A stretch of DNA of 28,892 nucleotides from Chlamydomonas sphaeroides. Its lineage: Eukaryota; Chlorophyta; Chlorophyceae; Chlamydomonadales; Chlamydomonadaceae. A program made the position numbers and the translations under genes. Positions 9,588-20,200 of the stretch are shown piece after piece. The stretch covers positions 6,312-35,203 of the forward strand of contig BDDC01000680.1 of assembly GCA_001662425.1 (NCBI GenBank). The letters are read 5' to 3'. Below the pieces are notes generated by a model that was not told where the DNA came from, did not search any database, and saw only the letters and a list, made by a program, of their open reading frames with translations. How positions within the stretch are numbered: position 1 is the first letter of the stretch; every line of letters begins with the position of its first letter.

Positions 9588-12557
9588 GCCCGCGGCGCAC
9601 ACAGGACCTGGCGAGCGAGGACGCCATGGACGCGCTCTCGCAGGTGGTGGCGTACGCCCCCGGCGTCATCCACTACAACCTCAGTGAGTACGTAGCCAGA
9701 TGATGAACGCTACGCGCGCGATACCACATCGCGGTCCCCAAAACACATGTGCGGGCCCCCGAGCGAGCGTGTACTCTGCTCCGTGTTGCTCGCTCGCTCG
9801 CACTCAGCTGCATGCAGCCAAGCAGCACAGCGCCCTCGCCATGCAAGCATGCATGTGCGCTGTGGTGTATGTTGTACAGGCTCTCGCCATGCAAGCATGT
9901 GCGCTGTGATGCGTATTGTGTTGTGAAGGCTGCCGGCCGGCCCTCTTCCTCCCACCCCGTGTGCGCAGCCAAGGAGCAGTATGTGCAGGCGGCGGTGCAG
10001 CTGACGCGCGTGGCGATCGCGCTGGGCGTGGGGGCGGTGGGCTGGCCCTCCGCCGACTGCTCCTCAGACTGGGTGCGTGCGTGCGTGCGTGCGTGCGTGG
10101 GTGCGTGCGTGCGTGCGTGGATGGCGGCGCAGCATGCTAGCTGGACTCTCCCTCCACACATCGAGGATGCGACCTGCAGCACAACTATGGAGGATGGGCG
10201 ACGCTGTAGCGCCATGCAGGCTATCGTGTCCCCAGCCATGCGGTCACATGCGGCTGCCGTGGGCCTTGCCTGCCTGCCTGCCTGCAGGTGCTGCTGCCCT
10301 CGGGCCGCGAGCTGCCCAAGCCCATCCGCCACACCATCCCCTGGGTGCACATCGCCACCACCCACATGATCAGCCCCTTTGGCGACAGCCTGGACAACCT
10401 GCAGTGTGAGCTAACAGGCGTTGCAGCGTAGGCGGGGCGGGGCGGAGCGGCGTAGGCGTGGGCGGGGCGCGCCTCTGCCTGCTTGGACACGCAGCTGCAA
10501 GGGTGCGAGCGAGGGGGAAGCCGTACGAGGGGCTGTATCCGTCGCCGCGCGGGCATCATGTGCTTGCCTTTGCGAGCGACCGCTGCTCCGGCTGCCGTGG
10601 CTGGTGTGCCGTCGCAGGCGCCTGGACCGGCTTCGAGGCGGCGGGTGAGACGCCATCCCAGCGAGCGCCGCACATGCAGCGGCCCTACGTACCTGGTGCA
10701 GGCAGCGCGCCGTGCGCAGCCGTGGGAATGAAGCGGGCTGGGCCCACGGACGCACGCGCCATTGCATGTTTGGAGCCGGTCGCTCGCTTGTCCCTTACGT
10801 ACACCGCCTGCCTGCCTGCCCGCCCGCCTGCACGCACAGGCTGCACAAGGCCACACGGCGGGGCCCTGCGCGGCCTGCTGCCGGTGGAGTGGGCGCATGT
10901 GGTGGAGCGGCAGGGCCTCACGTGGCCCGACCCAGGCCGCACGCTGAGGGTGCCGCTGCAGGTGCGTGGCGCGGGGCTGGGGGGAGGGTTGCCGGTTGGC
11001 CGTTGGGCCCTACGTAACGAACATGGCCGCCTGCATGATCCCCATGCCGGCCCCGCCTGCCGCCGGCCCGCCTGGCTAACCAGGCAACCAGTCTGAGAAG
11101 CGCACGCAGGGCCCGTGCTCTCGCTTGCCACCCCGCTGCAGCGCCTCCTAAATCTTTTGCCCGCCACGCGACAGGTCGGCGCCAAGTCCTCGGCGCCGGG
11201 GCCCCTGTCGGCCGAGTTCACAGCCGTGGGGGCGGCCGAGCTGCTAGCCGCCAACAAGGACCTGCTGGCCGACAGATCCGACCCGGCGGGGGCGCCGCCG
11301 CCGCCGGCGCGCGCGTCCAAGGCCAGCTCCCGTGGGTACCTTGTCAGCTGGCAGCTGCATGGGGTGCAGCACTTCACTCCTGCATGGGGGCTGGTTGCGG
11401 TCGGTGGCGGGATGCGTGTGCCTGTGCCAGCAGCGGCCAGCTCGCATGCACCGCCTGCTGCAACCTGGCGCCTGGGTGGCGCCTGAGTAGGTGGCGCCTG
11501 AGTGTGCACCCGTGCGCGCCCGCGCAGAGGGCAAGGGGCGGTGGCTCCGGCAGCACAGCCGCCGAGTCGCCAGCAGCGGCAGCGACGACAGGAGCGGGCC
11601 CCATTTAAGGGAGCGGGCCTGGGGGCAGCCGCTGTGGCTGGACCGACTGTTGGAGATACCCGAGCAGGTGGGGGTTTGCTTGGGTCGTGACGACGCTCAG
11701 GGAAGATGGCCGTGCGCCATGTGTGCCCCGGCTCTAGCTACCTCTATCTGGGCTACCGTAGCTGCCGCACATTGCCCACACACGCACGCAGGGTGCTCAC
11801 TGGCTGCGGAGTGCCCCGCCCGAGGGAGCGAGCTGCTGGCCGGTGGCTGGCTGACAGACACGCACCCAGACACGCACCCACGCACACACGCACCCATGCG
11901 TCCGATTGCGCTGCATGGCATGGCATGGAAGGGCCGCACGGTGGCAGCAGTGGGTGGGCCGCAGCTCGCGCTGAGCTCGGCGGTTGGGAGGCGGCACGCT
12001 CCGGCAACCTCCCGCCTCGTCACCCTGCTCCCTCCCCTCGGCCGCGCCGCGCCCTCCCACTCCCTGCCCAGGGCGACGGTGCGCTGACGGCGGAGCAGCA
12101 GAAAGCGGCAGCCTCCATGCAGCGCGGGTACGTATGTAGGGCGCGGCTGCTGCTCGCTGGCGTGGCGTCACTGCTGTCCGGCATTGCGCGTGCATGGACG
12201 GGGTACGGACGGGAGGCAGGCCTCGTGCGCCTGGCCTGGCGCAGCTAGGCCGTGCGGCCTCGCTCGCGCGCCTGCACTCCACGCACCAGCCAGCTATCCG
12301 CACGTACCCAGCCATAGTCGATTATCATAGATAGAGTGTACCGGTACATGCATGTACCGGTTCCTTGGTAACAGAATTGGAGGTCTTGCATGCGACTGAG
12401 CAACCCTAGCCCAGCCAACAAGGGCCATGGGCCACCCAACGAGCGTCGTCCTTACGTGCGTTGCCACGCCCATGCCCCGCCTGCTGACGCCCCTGCCTGA
12501 CGCAGCTGTTGGGCCCTGCGCTACTTTGCTATCCCCGACCCCGACACGACCATCTAG
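1626..12557 (+). CDS. Nucleotide-diphospho-sugar transferase domain protein (PF03407/GT77-like), 32 exons
   Basis: Predicted glycosyltransferase of 810 residues, likely transferring a sugar from a nucleotide donor in the ER/Golgi. Residues ~9-28 are a hydrophobic stretch after a short basic start, so a signal peptide or signal anchor is expected. The catalytic domain starts near residue 74 (WKNELIMF) and continues through RRAGYGH (97-103), HGYDVHHHL and VGYTVWWRKWF. An acidic DQD triad at 189-191 fits the metal-binding DxD motif. CPNCINGGFTYIQ (218-230) fits the family's conserved NGG segment. Farther on are SWLQHNW (452-458) and a C-terminal half including VGWPSADC and LQCAWTGFEAAGC that I cannot assign to a domain. 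The protein ends IPDPDTTI before TAG at 12555. Every exon junction keeps phase. The sugar, acceptor and exact family are not determined by sequence; the match to PF03407 is by recognised motifs, not a search. Confidence 0.78.
3680..3805. repeat. 21-bp GC-rich minisatellite in intron 5
   Basis: Six tandem copies of a 21-bp unit (core GGCAGGCGTGTGGGGCGCGG) run head to tail; the third carries a C-to-T change at 3726 and the others are nearly identical. It lies in the 866-nt intron between exons 5 and 6. Because 21 is a multiple of three, the array creates long open frames in several registers, which are artefacts. Confidence 0.95.
4081..4138. repeat. 13-bp AT-rich tandem repeat in intron 6
   Basis: Four copies of ATATGATGATTGA plus a partial fifth, with one T-to-C change in the fourth copy. 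It starts about 50 nt after the exon 6 donor. Its AT-rich composition stands out sharply from the GC-rich intron around it. Confidence 0.95.
5335..5352. repeat. (ACA)6 microsatellite in intron 9
   Basis: Six perfect ACA units lie in the intron between exons 9 and 10. They are followed by a GGCTCAGCAGGTTCAGCA stretch that repeats a CAGCAGGT/CAGCA theme. No function is suggested. Confidence 0.9.
6254..6387 (-). mobile_element. Short dispersed element, copy A, with target-site-like direct repeats (intron 13)
   Basis: A ~108-bp insert (6267-6374) is bracketed by near-identical 13-bp direct repeats: ATCCATGAGCTAG at 6254-6266 and ATCCATCAGCTAG at 6375-6387 (one mismatch). Most of the insert, especially 6304-6372, matches the reverse complement of 27738-27835. 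Shared features are CTTGACCCGCCGTGA, GGAGGTAGGGCGACC, a GGGGCCGGAGCCCC hairpin and GCGCCCTGTCCCC at one end; an A-rich segment (T-rich on the other strand) lies at the opposite end. No coding capacity is visible. It could be a non-autonomous DNA transposon, a truncated retroelement end or a SINE-like element. Strand is given relative to copy B taken as plus. Confidence 0.65.
6671..6703. repeat. (CTGTG)n microsatellite in intron 14
   Basis: Six perfect CTGTG units plus a partial copy lie in the intron between exons 14 and 15, about 65 nt after the donor. Confidence 0.93.
6975..6986 (+). other. Candidate 12-nt microexon (exon 15)
   Basis: GCAGTGGACAAG, encoding AVDK, sits between a good acceptor (CCGCCAG) and a donor (GTGGGG), in phase 0 on both sides. 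With it the protein reads GGQEAVDKVAYEQGVYR across exons 14-16. Skipping it also keeps frame (GGQEVAYEQGVYR), so sequence alone cannot prove its use. Confidence 0.5.
9334..9502. repeat. Direct duplication inside intron 23
   Basis: A segment of about 39 bp at 9334-9372 (GGCCCATGACGCGGCCCACC...) is repeated at 9464-9502 with only a few changes. The spacer also has a shorter repeated CAGCCCTGT motif near 9409 and 9446. The two copies look like a local segmental duplication within the intron. Confidence 0.85.
9556..9587. repeat. (CCTG)8 microsatellite before exon 24
   Basis: Eight CCTG units end 17 nt before the exon 24 acceptor at 9604. They occupy the position where a pyrimidine-rich tract would be expected and may serve as part of it. 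Confidence 0.9.
9835..9929. repeat. ~45-bp imperfect tandem duplication in intron 24
   Basis: CTCGCCATGCAAGCATG followed by TGCGCTGTG and a TGT-rich stretch occurs at 9835-9880 and again at 9883-9929. The first copy has an extra CATG. It is an intron-internal duplication with no visible coding role. Confidence 0.85.
10073..10120 (+). repeat. (GTGC)n microsatellite forming the 5' splice site of intron 25
   Basis: Twelve 4-bp units (six GTGC, GTGG, four GTGC, GTGG) begin at the first intron base after the exon ending SSDW. Each unit junction re-creates a GTGCGT donor. Using the first GT keeps phase 0 into exon 26. Confidence 0.93.
12340..12361. repeat. 22-bp perfect palindrome in the last intron
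   Basis: ACCGGTACATGCATGTACCG followed by GT at 12340-12361 is identical to its reverse complement. It lies in an AT-richer patch of intron 31, between exons 31 and 32. It could form a cruciform or bind a dimeric protein. Confidence 0.95.
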
Positions 12558-14279
12558 CTAGCTGGCTGCGCGGCTAGTGCCGGCTGACTGGAGGTCGCGT
12601 GCTCTGGACCCTAAGCAACGTGCGTAGAAATCATTTGAGGCAGGGGCTGCGGACAGTGTCTGCCGGCAGCAGCCCCTGATCTGGCGAAAGAAAGAGCATT
12701 GCGAGCGGTTGCAATGTGTGCCTGGCACGCTCCAAAATTGGTGCAGCGGGCATGGGTATGAAGCATGTTGTCTATGTCCAGCGTCGTCCTGCACGTGGAG
12801 TTGTTTTGCTATGTATCTGTGTTGCCAAGTTATGCGAGCTCGTGTTGCCATGCTATGCAGCGTTTGGTGTGGCTGACGTCAGGTGTGTGGCGGGTGGCAT
12901 ACGCGGGCCTACTGACCTCGCATGGCTTCGCTGACCTGCCCGGCTGCGCCCCAACGACACCGTGCGCGCCGCGCGCCGCAGCGGCAGCACTTGGCAGTGC
13001 GTTGGCAGCAGTGTGCAGGGCGCAGGCTGCGGCGCATGCACTTTGGAATGCAGCGGCATCGGACGCTGTGCGGCGGGTGGAGCTTCGTTCGTTGCAATGC
13101 GTACTGCATGCTGGCGGCGCTGGTGGCGCTGTGAAGCCGCCGGAGCAAACTGGGATGGCACGGGGCGGAGGATGGGGTATCTATGCTCGCCGCTGCGGCT
13201 GTGGCTTGAGTCTTGTATGGCATCGGCGGGTACGTCGCCACTCTCTATCTCGGCTGGCAGGTAGGCGACGGAGCTGCGGGTGGGACGCAAGTCACTCATT
13301 GGCACTACTCAATGGCGGTGCGGGCGGCGGCGGTGGTGGGCGCAAGGACTACTGGCACCGCGAGCACGCACGGCCCAAGCTGGCTGTGAGAGATGGGGTG
13401 TTAGTTGGTGGCTCTGGGCGTCGAGCTTGGAGCTTTGGGTGTGTGGGCTAAGAGCTGGGGGACCCGGCCGGCTTCAAAGCGGGTGCGTGAGGGCTGGATG
13501 GCTTGCCGCCATTCACTTGCTGTGATGCGGGACGACAGGCGCGGGCGGGCTGTGTGTGCGGCGACAGCGGCCAGCGTGCTAGTGAGCTGCCAAACTGCTG
13601 TGGCCCGGGGGTGGCGGTGGCCAGTGCGTGCGCCTGCTGGCGGGCCCGCCAACGACACGGCGGAGCGAGCACTGCAGCACAGTGGCATTCGTCCCTTTCT
13701 CTGCGGGGACCCTCCGGCCACCCCCGCCACGTGGGCCACTTCAGTCTCATGCGTCTAAACGCAGGCGCCCACCACCCTATCTATCGCCTCCCGGGGGCTA
13801 CGCCCCAAAAGCACTTTCCACAGCGCCCCGGCTCAGGCGCCACGCACACACGCGCCTCCAGCGACCCGGTAGGCCGCGGCGCTGTGTAGGGCTGTGGTGT
13901 CGCGCCGGGCTACGAAGTTATGTCACTCGAACGCTTGCTGGCTGCAGCGCATGCCCCCAGCGTGGTTTCATTGCACAGCGGCCAGCTCTGGTACCCCACA
14001 CGGCGCCCCCGGCCCATTCGGATCTCTCCCCACCTGCGGCATCCTGCAACGCCGTCCTTTCGAGCCTACGTACTAGCACCGCACCGCCCAGTGCTATCTT
14101 TAGCTGCCCCTCCCCCCCCCAACACAGCATGCACCCCACCATATACACCCACAGCCTGCCGCCTGCCTTCCTAACCTTACTACCTAGCTACCCGCACCAC
14201 TGTTGCTGCTAGCACCAGGACTGCGCCCACCGCACAGCACGTTTCCCACACACACACCGCACGATGTGAGGCCTGCCAC
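12558..14279. other. Convergent intergenic region between the two genes
   Basis: This 1.7-kb stretch separates the stop codon of the plus gene from that of the minus gene and should hold both 3' UTRs. The left part is T/G-rich and the right part C/A-rich on the plus strand, as expected for two converging transcripts. No TGTAA signal (or TTACA for the minus gene) was found in the first ~400 nt after either stop. The open frames here do not look coding. Confidence 0.6.
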
Positions 14280-17200
14280 CTAGGGACGCGGCGGCGCCTT
14301 GGGGCCCCGCTCCCGCGGACGGCCGCCGCCACCGTCCAGCTTGGGCGCCACGGCGAACCCCAGGCCCGTGAGACGGCGCTGGAAGTCCGCCGCCACGTCG
14401 AACGGATTGACACGGCCCTCGGCGGCTTGCGCTGTCGAGGCACTGCCGTGCGCGGTGGCCAACGGCGCCGGCAGATCGGAGTGCGGCTGCTGGTCGGCCT
14501 CGCTGCGCTGCGGGGCGATCGTGGCCGCGCCGTCGTCGCCGCCTGCGCCCCTCGGGGCGCTGCCGGCGGCCGAGGGCACGCCCCAGCCCGCGAGCAGCGA
14601 GCGCAGACGCGCCGCCACCGCGCCTCCGCCGCCGTGGGGCCGCAGCGCCTCGGCTCCTTCCGCCGCCGCGGCGGCGGCGCTCTCCGCCGCGGCGGCGGCC
14701 GCCGCCACCCCCTGCTCCGCGAGCTCAACCTCCGACAGCGCCGCAGCCNNNNNNNNNNNNNNNNNNNNNNNNNNNNNNNNNNNNNNNNNNNNNNNNNNNN
14801 NNNNNNNNNNNNNNNNNNNNNNNNNNNNNNNNNNNNNNNNNNNNNNNNNNNNNNNNNNNNNNNNNNNNNNNNNNNNNNNNNNNNNNNNNNNNNNNNNNNN
14901 NNNNNNNNNNNNNNNNNNNNNNNNNNNNNNNNNNNNNNNNNNNNNNNNNNNNNNNNNNNNNNNNNNNNNNNNNNNNNNNNNNNNNNNNNNNNNNNNNNNN
15001 NNNNNNNNNNNNNNNNNNNNNNNNNNNNNNNNNNNNNNNNNNNNNNNNNNNNNNNNNNNNNNCCGACAGCGCCGCAGCCACCGCACCCACGGCAGCCGCG
15101 TCTACCGCAGCCGACGACCGGCCATGCGACACGACAAAAGCCAGCGCCGCGGCCCACCGGCGGCGATGACCCAAGGTGACGCCCCCGGCTGCCGCGGAGC
15201 TGCTGGAGCCCAGCTCGCAGCCCGCCCCCGCGAGGGCCTCCGTGAGCTGCGGGTGCCTGCCTGAGGCCAGCAGCAGACGGTCCAGCCGCCGAGCGGCCAG
15301 CAGCCAGGCGGCGCAGCTCCGGACGTACCGCTCCCGATCGGCGTCCGCAGCCGCGTCGCCGCTCAGGCCGTGGCGGAGGCCCGCCGGCGGCTGGAGGGAC
15401 CTCGGCAGCGGCAGCGGCGGCAGTGCAGCGAGTGCCTGGGCCCCCGTGGTCGGGTTGGTTGCGGCAGCAGTGGCGCCACGCGGCAGCAGCCGGGCAGGCC
15501 CCGGCGGCCGCACGGCGGCTGTGGTTGCCGCGCCCGCAGCATCGATTGGGGTGGGCGCTGCCGACACCGGCGGCACCGGCGGATCCAGCGGCCGAAGCGT
15601 GTGGAGTGCCGCGAGCAGGTCGAGCTCGGACACCTCGGCCGCTGCCGTCAGCACCGCCGCGTCCCACGCCGCCGCCGCTGCTGGCTCGTCGTCAGTGTCG
15701 GCGTCGCGGCCGAGCCGCAGCAGGCTGGCCAGCGGCGCCGCCAGAAAGGCCTCGGGGCGCAGCTCTCTGTGGTGGCGGCAGTCGTCAGGGGCGCGGGAGG
15801 AGGGCGTGAGGTCCAACATGACACTCACGACGCATGTGCTCATTGGTGGTGGCTGTGGGCTTGCGAATGTGCCAGGCCAGGAGTGCGGCACACAGCGCGT
15901 GCCACACCTTGCCGTACATGCTTCATACCCACCTGTCGTACAGATCCGGGTACGGCAGCACGTCGCCGAGCGGGTCGGCGGCGACGGCGGGCTCCAGGGC
16001 GTCAAGCAGCGCCGTCAGCGCCACCGGCGGCGCCTGCTCGCTGGCGCCGTGGGTCCATGACGCGGCGGCGCCGGCGCTGAGGCGGCGCAGCTGCTCGCCG
16101 TACAGCTGGCCCACCTGTCGGGGCGGCCGCACATGCAGCAGGGTTTTGGATTTTGGACACGGCCAGATAGAAGACCAGCGACGCTCTGGCTGGCAGCCCC
16201 TGCAACCAAGAAACGCGGCGCTGCGAGGGGCGCTTTGCACGCCACCCGACCACACCCCTCTCACCGCCCTCCGCGCCCGCTCCAGCTGCGCGGCCTCCTC
16301 CGGCGAGGCGCCGCTGTGGCCGCCGCACAGCGCCAACATGCCGTATAGCAGGCCCAGCTGCCGGGCGGCCAGCAGGCTGGTGCCGGGGCCGGCGGGGCCA
16401 GGGACCGAGCCCGCCCACGAGCCGGAGCCGCGCCGCCGGCTGATGATGCTGCCGTGCCTGCCGAGTTCGGTGCTACTGCCACCGGCTGCAGCGGGCGTTG
16501 CGGAGGGACGCTTTTCACTGGCCGGCGACGACGTGCCGCTGCCTGGGGGTGCGCCGAAGATGGCGGCGGCGGCGGCAGCGGCGGTCGCCCGCTGCTGCTC
16601 CGCCTCGGCGGCCAGCGCCGCCACAGCGGCCTGCGAGGGTGTTGGGCGGTAGGTGGGTGGCTGAGCACCAGCAGGCTTTTCTGGACAGACTCGAGCCCGC
16701 TGGCAGGGCCTCGCTCGGGGGCAGAAGACGCCCACCATGCCCTGGACAACCTGCGAGTGCGCCTTCCCTTCCCTTGGGGCAGAAGCCCACCACACCCCTG
16801 GGCTACCTGTGAATGCGCCGCCAGCAGCGGCCGCGCCGCTGCCGTGAGCGCCAGGCGGGCGGCGGGCGGCAGCAGGTATCCCCCCAGGCAGCGGACGAGC
16901 GTGAAGGACGTGTCCAGCCGCGCAAGCAGCGCCGGCGGGGCAGGCGCAGCGCTGGGGTCGGCGGTGTCACCGGCTGCAGTGGCGGGGGAAGCGGCGGCTG
17001 CAGCGCGCTGATTGGCGTACAGCTGCACGGCCGTGTTTAGCTGCTGCGCGCCTGCAAAGGGAGGAGGCGTGTCGGGCGGGGCAGGGCGGATGCCGGACGT
17101 CGCGCGATGTCAGTCGACACGTGCCCGCGGGCAGCAAAGGTCACGCAACAGACCCCGAGCCACCAAGGCGCTGTGTTGGCATGGGCTTGGGCGGGCAGGG

Positions 17201-20200
17201 CAGGGCGGGGCGTTGCAGGGCCGCACCAATGGCAGGGCTGGCCTCACCTAGCTCGTTCAGTGCCCCAAGGAAGCACCACAGCGCCTCCGGCGCTGCCTCA
17301 ACCGCCTCCGCCGTCGCTGCCGCCGCCGCGCCCTCCGCTGCCAGCACCGCATAGCCCCAGAACCGCCGGCTGCCCGCCGCGCCCCCGAGCCTCGGCCGCA
17401 GCGTCGCCACCGCCGCCAGCGCGGCCGCGGCCTCCGCCAGCGGCAGCTGGCGCAGCTCCGCCAGCCGCGCCAGCCGCCGCAACAGCGCCACCGTGAGGGA
17501 CGCGAACGGGCCGAGGTCCTCGAGTGCGCTCTCGCTGGCTTCGTCACTCGGTGCAGACCCAACCGCCTCCTGCCCTGCTGCAGCCCTGGACCCCACAGCC
17601 CGGTGGCCGCTTCCAGCGCCCACGCCTCCCGCTCCCGCCTTGCTTATTGGCTGCGCTTCACTCGCATCGCCAGCAGGGTTCGGCAGGCCCCGCTGGGCCA
17701 GCACAGGCGGCGGCGGCGATCGCTCCACGACCCCAAGCTCCGCCATCTCCTGCAGCGCGGCCACAGCCGCCGCCGCGTCCCAGCCCGCGACCTCCCGCGC
17801 GTGCTCCGGCGCCGCCGCCGTGGCCAGCGCCGCCACGCTGAGGCGTGCCGGCGCGCCCGCGCTGCGCAGCGCCGCGGCTCGGGCCACGGCTCGCAGCGCC
17901 GGCCGCGTCGATCCCTCTGCCGCCTCCAGGCGCAGCGACAGGGCCTCAGCGCCAGCAGCGGGCATGGGCAGACCGACGCCGGCAAGGCAGCCGCGCACGG
18001 CGGCGGCGACGTCGGCGGAGGAAAGCGCCGCCGGCACTCCGGGCACCGCCAGCAGGCGCAGCAGCGCCGCCGCGGCGGTGGGCGGCAGGCGGCCGCCGGC
18101 TGCGGGGTCAGCGGCGGCGATGAGCGCAGCGGCGAGGCCCGCCAGCGCCGGCGGCGGCAGGGCGGTGACGGCGCCGCCGGGCGCTTGCAGCTGGAAGGCG
18201 CTAGGCAGCCTGCGCCACTCTGCGGCGGCGAGCTGGGCGACGATGAGCGCAGCGACGTCGGCGGCCTCGCAGGCGAAAGCCAGCGCCGCGGGTGCGCTGG
18301 CGGGGCCTTGCTGGGGCAGCCACGCGAGCTGCACGGCAGCGGCGGCGGTGTGCGAGACTGCGTCGGCCGCGGCGTCGGCAGCCGCCAACGCGTACAGCTC
18401 ATGCTCGGCGGCTGGCAGCAGCGCCGCCAGCAGCGGCTGCACCGCGGCGAGGTCGTCGGCGGTGCGAGGCGCCGCCGCCAGCAACCGCGCCGTCACCTGC
18501 CGGAAGGGCACCATGTAACGAGGGAGGGTCGGGAATGCATCTGCCTCCGGCATCTCCGTACAGGCAGCACTTGCACCGCAAGGACACGCCGTCGGCCTAC
18601 AACACACGCCCTCAGCCTACAACACACGCCGTCGGCCTACAACACACGCCCTCGGCCTAGAACACACGCTCTTGCTGTTATGTCGTCGCTTCCCAGCCGA
18701 GCCTCGCGGCAATCCGCGCCAGCGCCCACCCCATCGCACCTGGACAGCATCGGCCGCCGGCAGACCCGTCACGCCGCCGCCGCCGCTGCCGGACGTCGCC
18801 GCCGCTAGCCTTGCGACCAGCGCCTCGAGCTGTCGCCGGCCCAGACCCCAGCCCGACCGGCCCTGCGTCACCGCCAGGAAAGCCGCAACGTCGGTCAGCG
18901 GCACCGCCGCCGATGGGAGCGCTGCCGCCGCTGCCGTCGCCAGCGACGCCGCGGCGGCTGGCAGCGGCAGCGGCGTGGCGTGGACCCCGCCGCCGCCACT
19001 GCCGCCGCCTGTGACGGGCTCTGCCAGCGGCAGCAGGTACGCGACGGCGGCGACGGCGGCGGCTGGCTCGAGCGCCGACGCAGCTCCGGGCGCCGCCGGG
19101 CCCTCACACGCACCAACGTGCGAGGTCGGGCCCCCTCCGCCGTCGTCGCCCATCCACGGCGCCAGCAGCTCCTCCGCCAGCCGCTGCAGCAGCGCAGAGG
19201 CGAACCCCGGCGGCGGCAGCCACGACGCAGCGCCCCGGGCCTTGCCTCGCGCAAGCCCAGCGCGGCGGCGCTCCGCGAGGAGCGTCAGCAGCTGCCGCAG
19301 CTGGTGCGGCCGCAGCGCCGCCAGGGCCGCCAGCGCGGCGGCGCGACCGCCCGCGCTGCTGCCAAACGCGGACCGCCAGGCCGCCAGCGGAACGTCCGCT
19401 AGGCAGCCGCCGCGCCGCGCCGTCCACAGAAGCTGCAGCGCTCGCAGTGGCGCCAGACTGGGCGGTGCGGCGCCGCCGGGTGCACCGCCGCCAGCGGCGG
19501 CGGCTGCCTCCTGCCGCAGCAGCTGTCGCAGCCACGCGGCCGCCGCCGGCGGCGCCGCCAGCCCGGCGCCCTCGACCGCGTACCACACCGCCGCCAGCTC
19601 CTCCGACCGGCACGCGGTGCTGCTGGCGTCACGATCTGCCGCACCGCTGCCGTACGCTCCGAACCCGCTCGACGCGTCGCCCGGCTGGCGGGGCGGCCAC
19701 CAGACGTTGCCCCTGGCGGCGCCGCCGGGGGCTGCGCCGCCATCCGCCACAGCTCTGGCGGTGCGCTGCAGCAGCTCGGACGCCAGGCGCTCATGCCACT
19801 CGGCCGCCGCCAGGCGCGGCCCGGCGGCATGACCGTACGACGCCGCCGCCGCCAGCTGCGCCCAGCTGGCCACCGCCAGCGCCCCCGGCGCCAGTAGCAG
19901 CCCCTCGCGCAGCGCCGCCAGCGTCGCCGGCGGCGGCAGCCACGGCAGCGCGGGCAGCAGCAGTGCGACCAGACCTGACTCAAGCTCTCGCCAGGCCGCG
20001 GCGAGCGCGGCGCGCGCGCGTGCCTGCTCCTGCGTCCGCGCTTGCGTCTGAAAGCCGCCGAGCGCCGAGCCCAGGCCCGGCCAGCCCAGGCCGCTGCTGC
20101 GGGCGTAGCGCGCGCTGTCGCTGTCGCTGCCGTACCCGAAACCGAACCCGAAACCGCTGCTGCTCTCGCCGCTGACGTAGCCGCCACCGGAGTCGCCGAA

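Larger units (their letters stand above)
1626..12557 (+). other. Exon map of the sugar-transferase gene
   Basis: Exons: 1626-1843, 1974-2039, 2522-2582, 2742-2796, 3077-3119, 3986-4028, 4454-4493, 4723-4766, 5003-5077, 5438-5482, 5626-5683, 5813-5898, 6072-6134, 6556-6606, 6975-6986, 7150-7188, 7355-7490, 7700-7789, 7888-7934, 8109-8151, 8399-8514, 8856-8951, 9188-9238, 9605-9683, 9969-10072, 10288-10405, 10618-10644, 10840-10961, 11175-11331, 11528-11667, 12072-12127, 12506-12557. Total coding length is 2433 nt; mean exon about 76 nt, mean intron about 274 nt. All introns start GT and end AG. Exon 5 (3077-3119) was placed because exons 4 and 6 do not share phase without it, and it restores a readable GNSTSCGWYRLADDR segment. 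Least certain are exon 1's donor (1844), exon 5, exon 15 (12 nt) and the end of exon 21 (8514). Confidence 0.7.

Noticed and set aside
12765..13451. Possible gene between the two convergent genes
   Set aside because: The open frames overlap in several registers, have no domain-like stretches and no consistent splice continuation; the region fits two 3' UTRs.
17603..18808. A 401-codon open frame on the plus strand
   Set aside because: It is the antisense shadow of exons 10-11 of the OPR-like gene; the minus-strand frame has matching splice sites and phase, while this one is Arg/Gln-rich noise.
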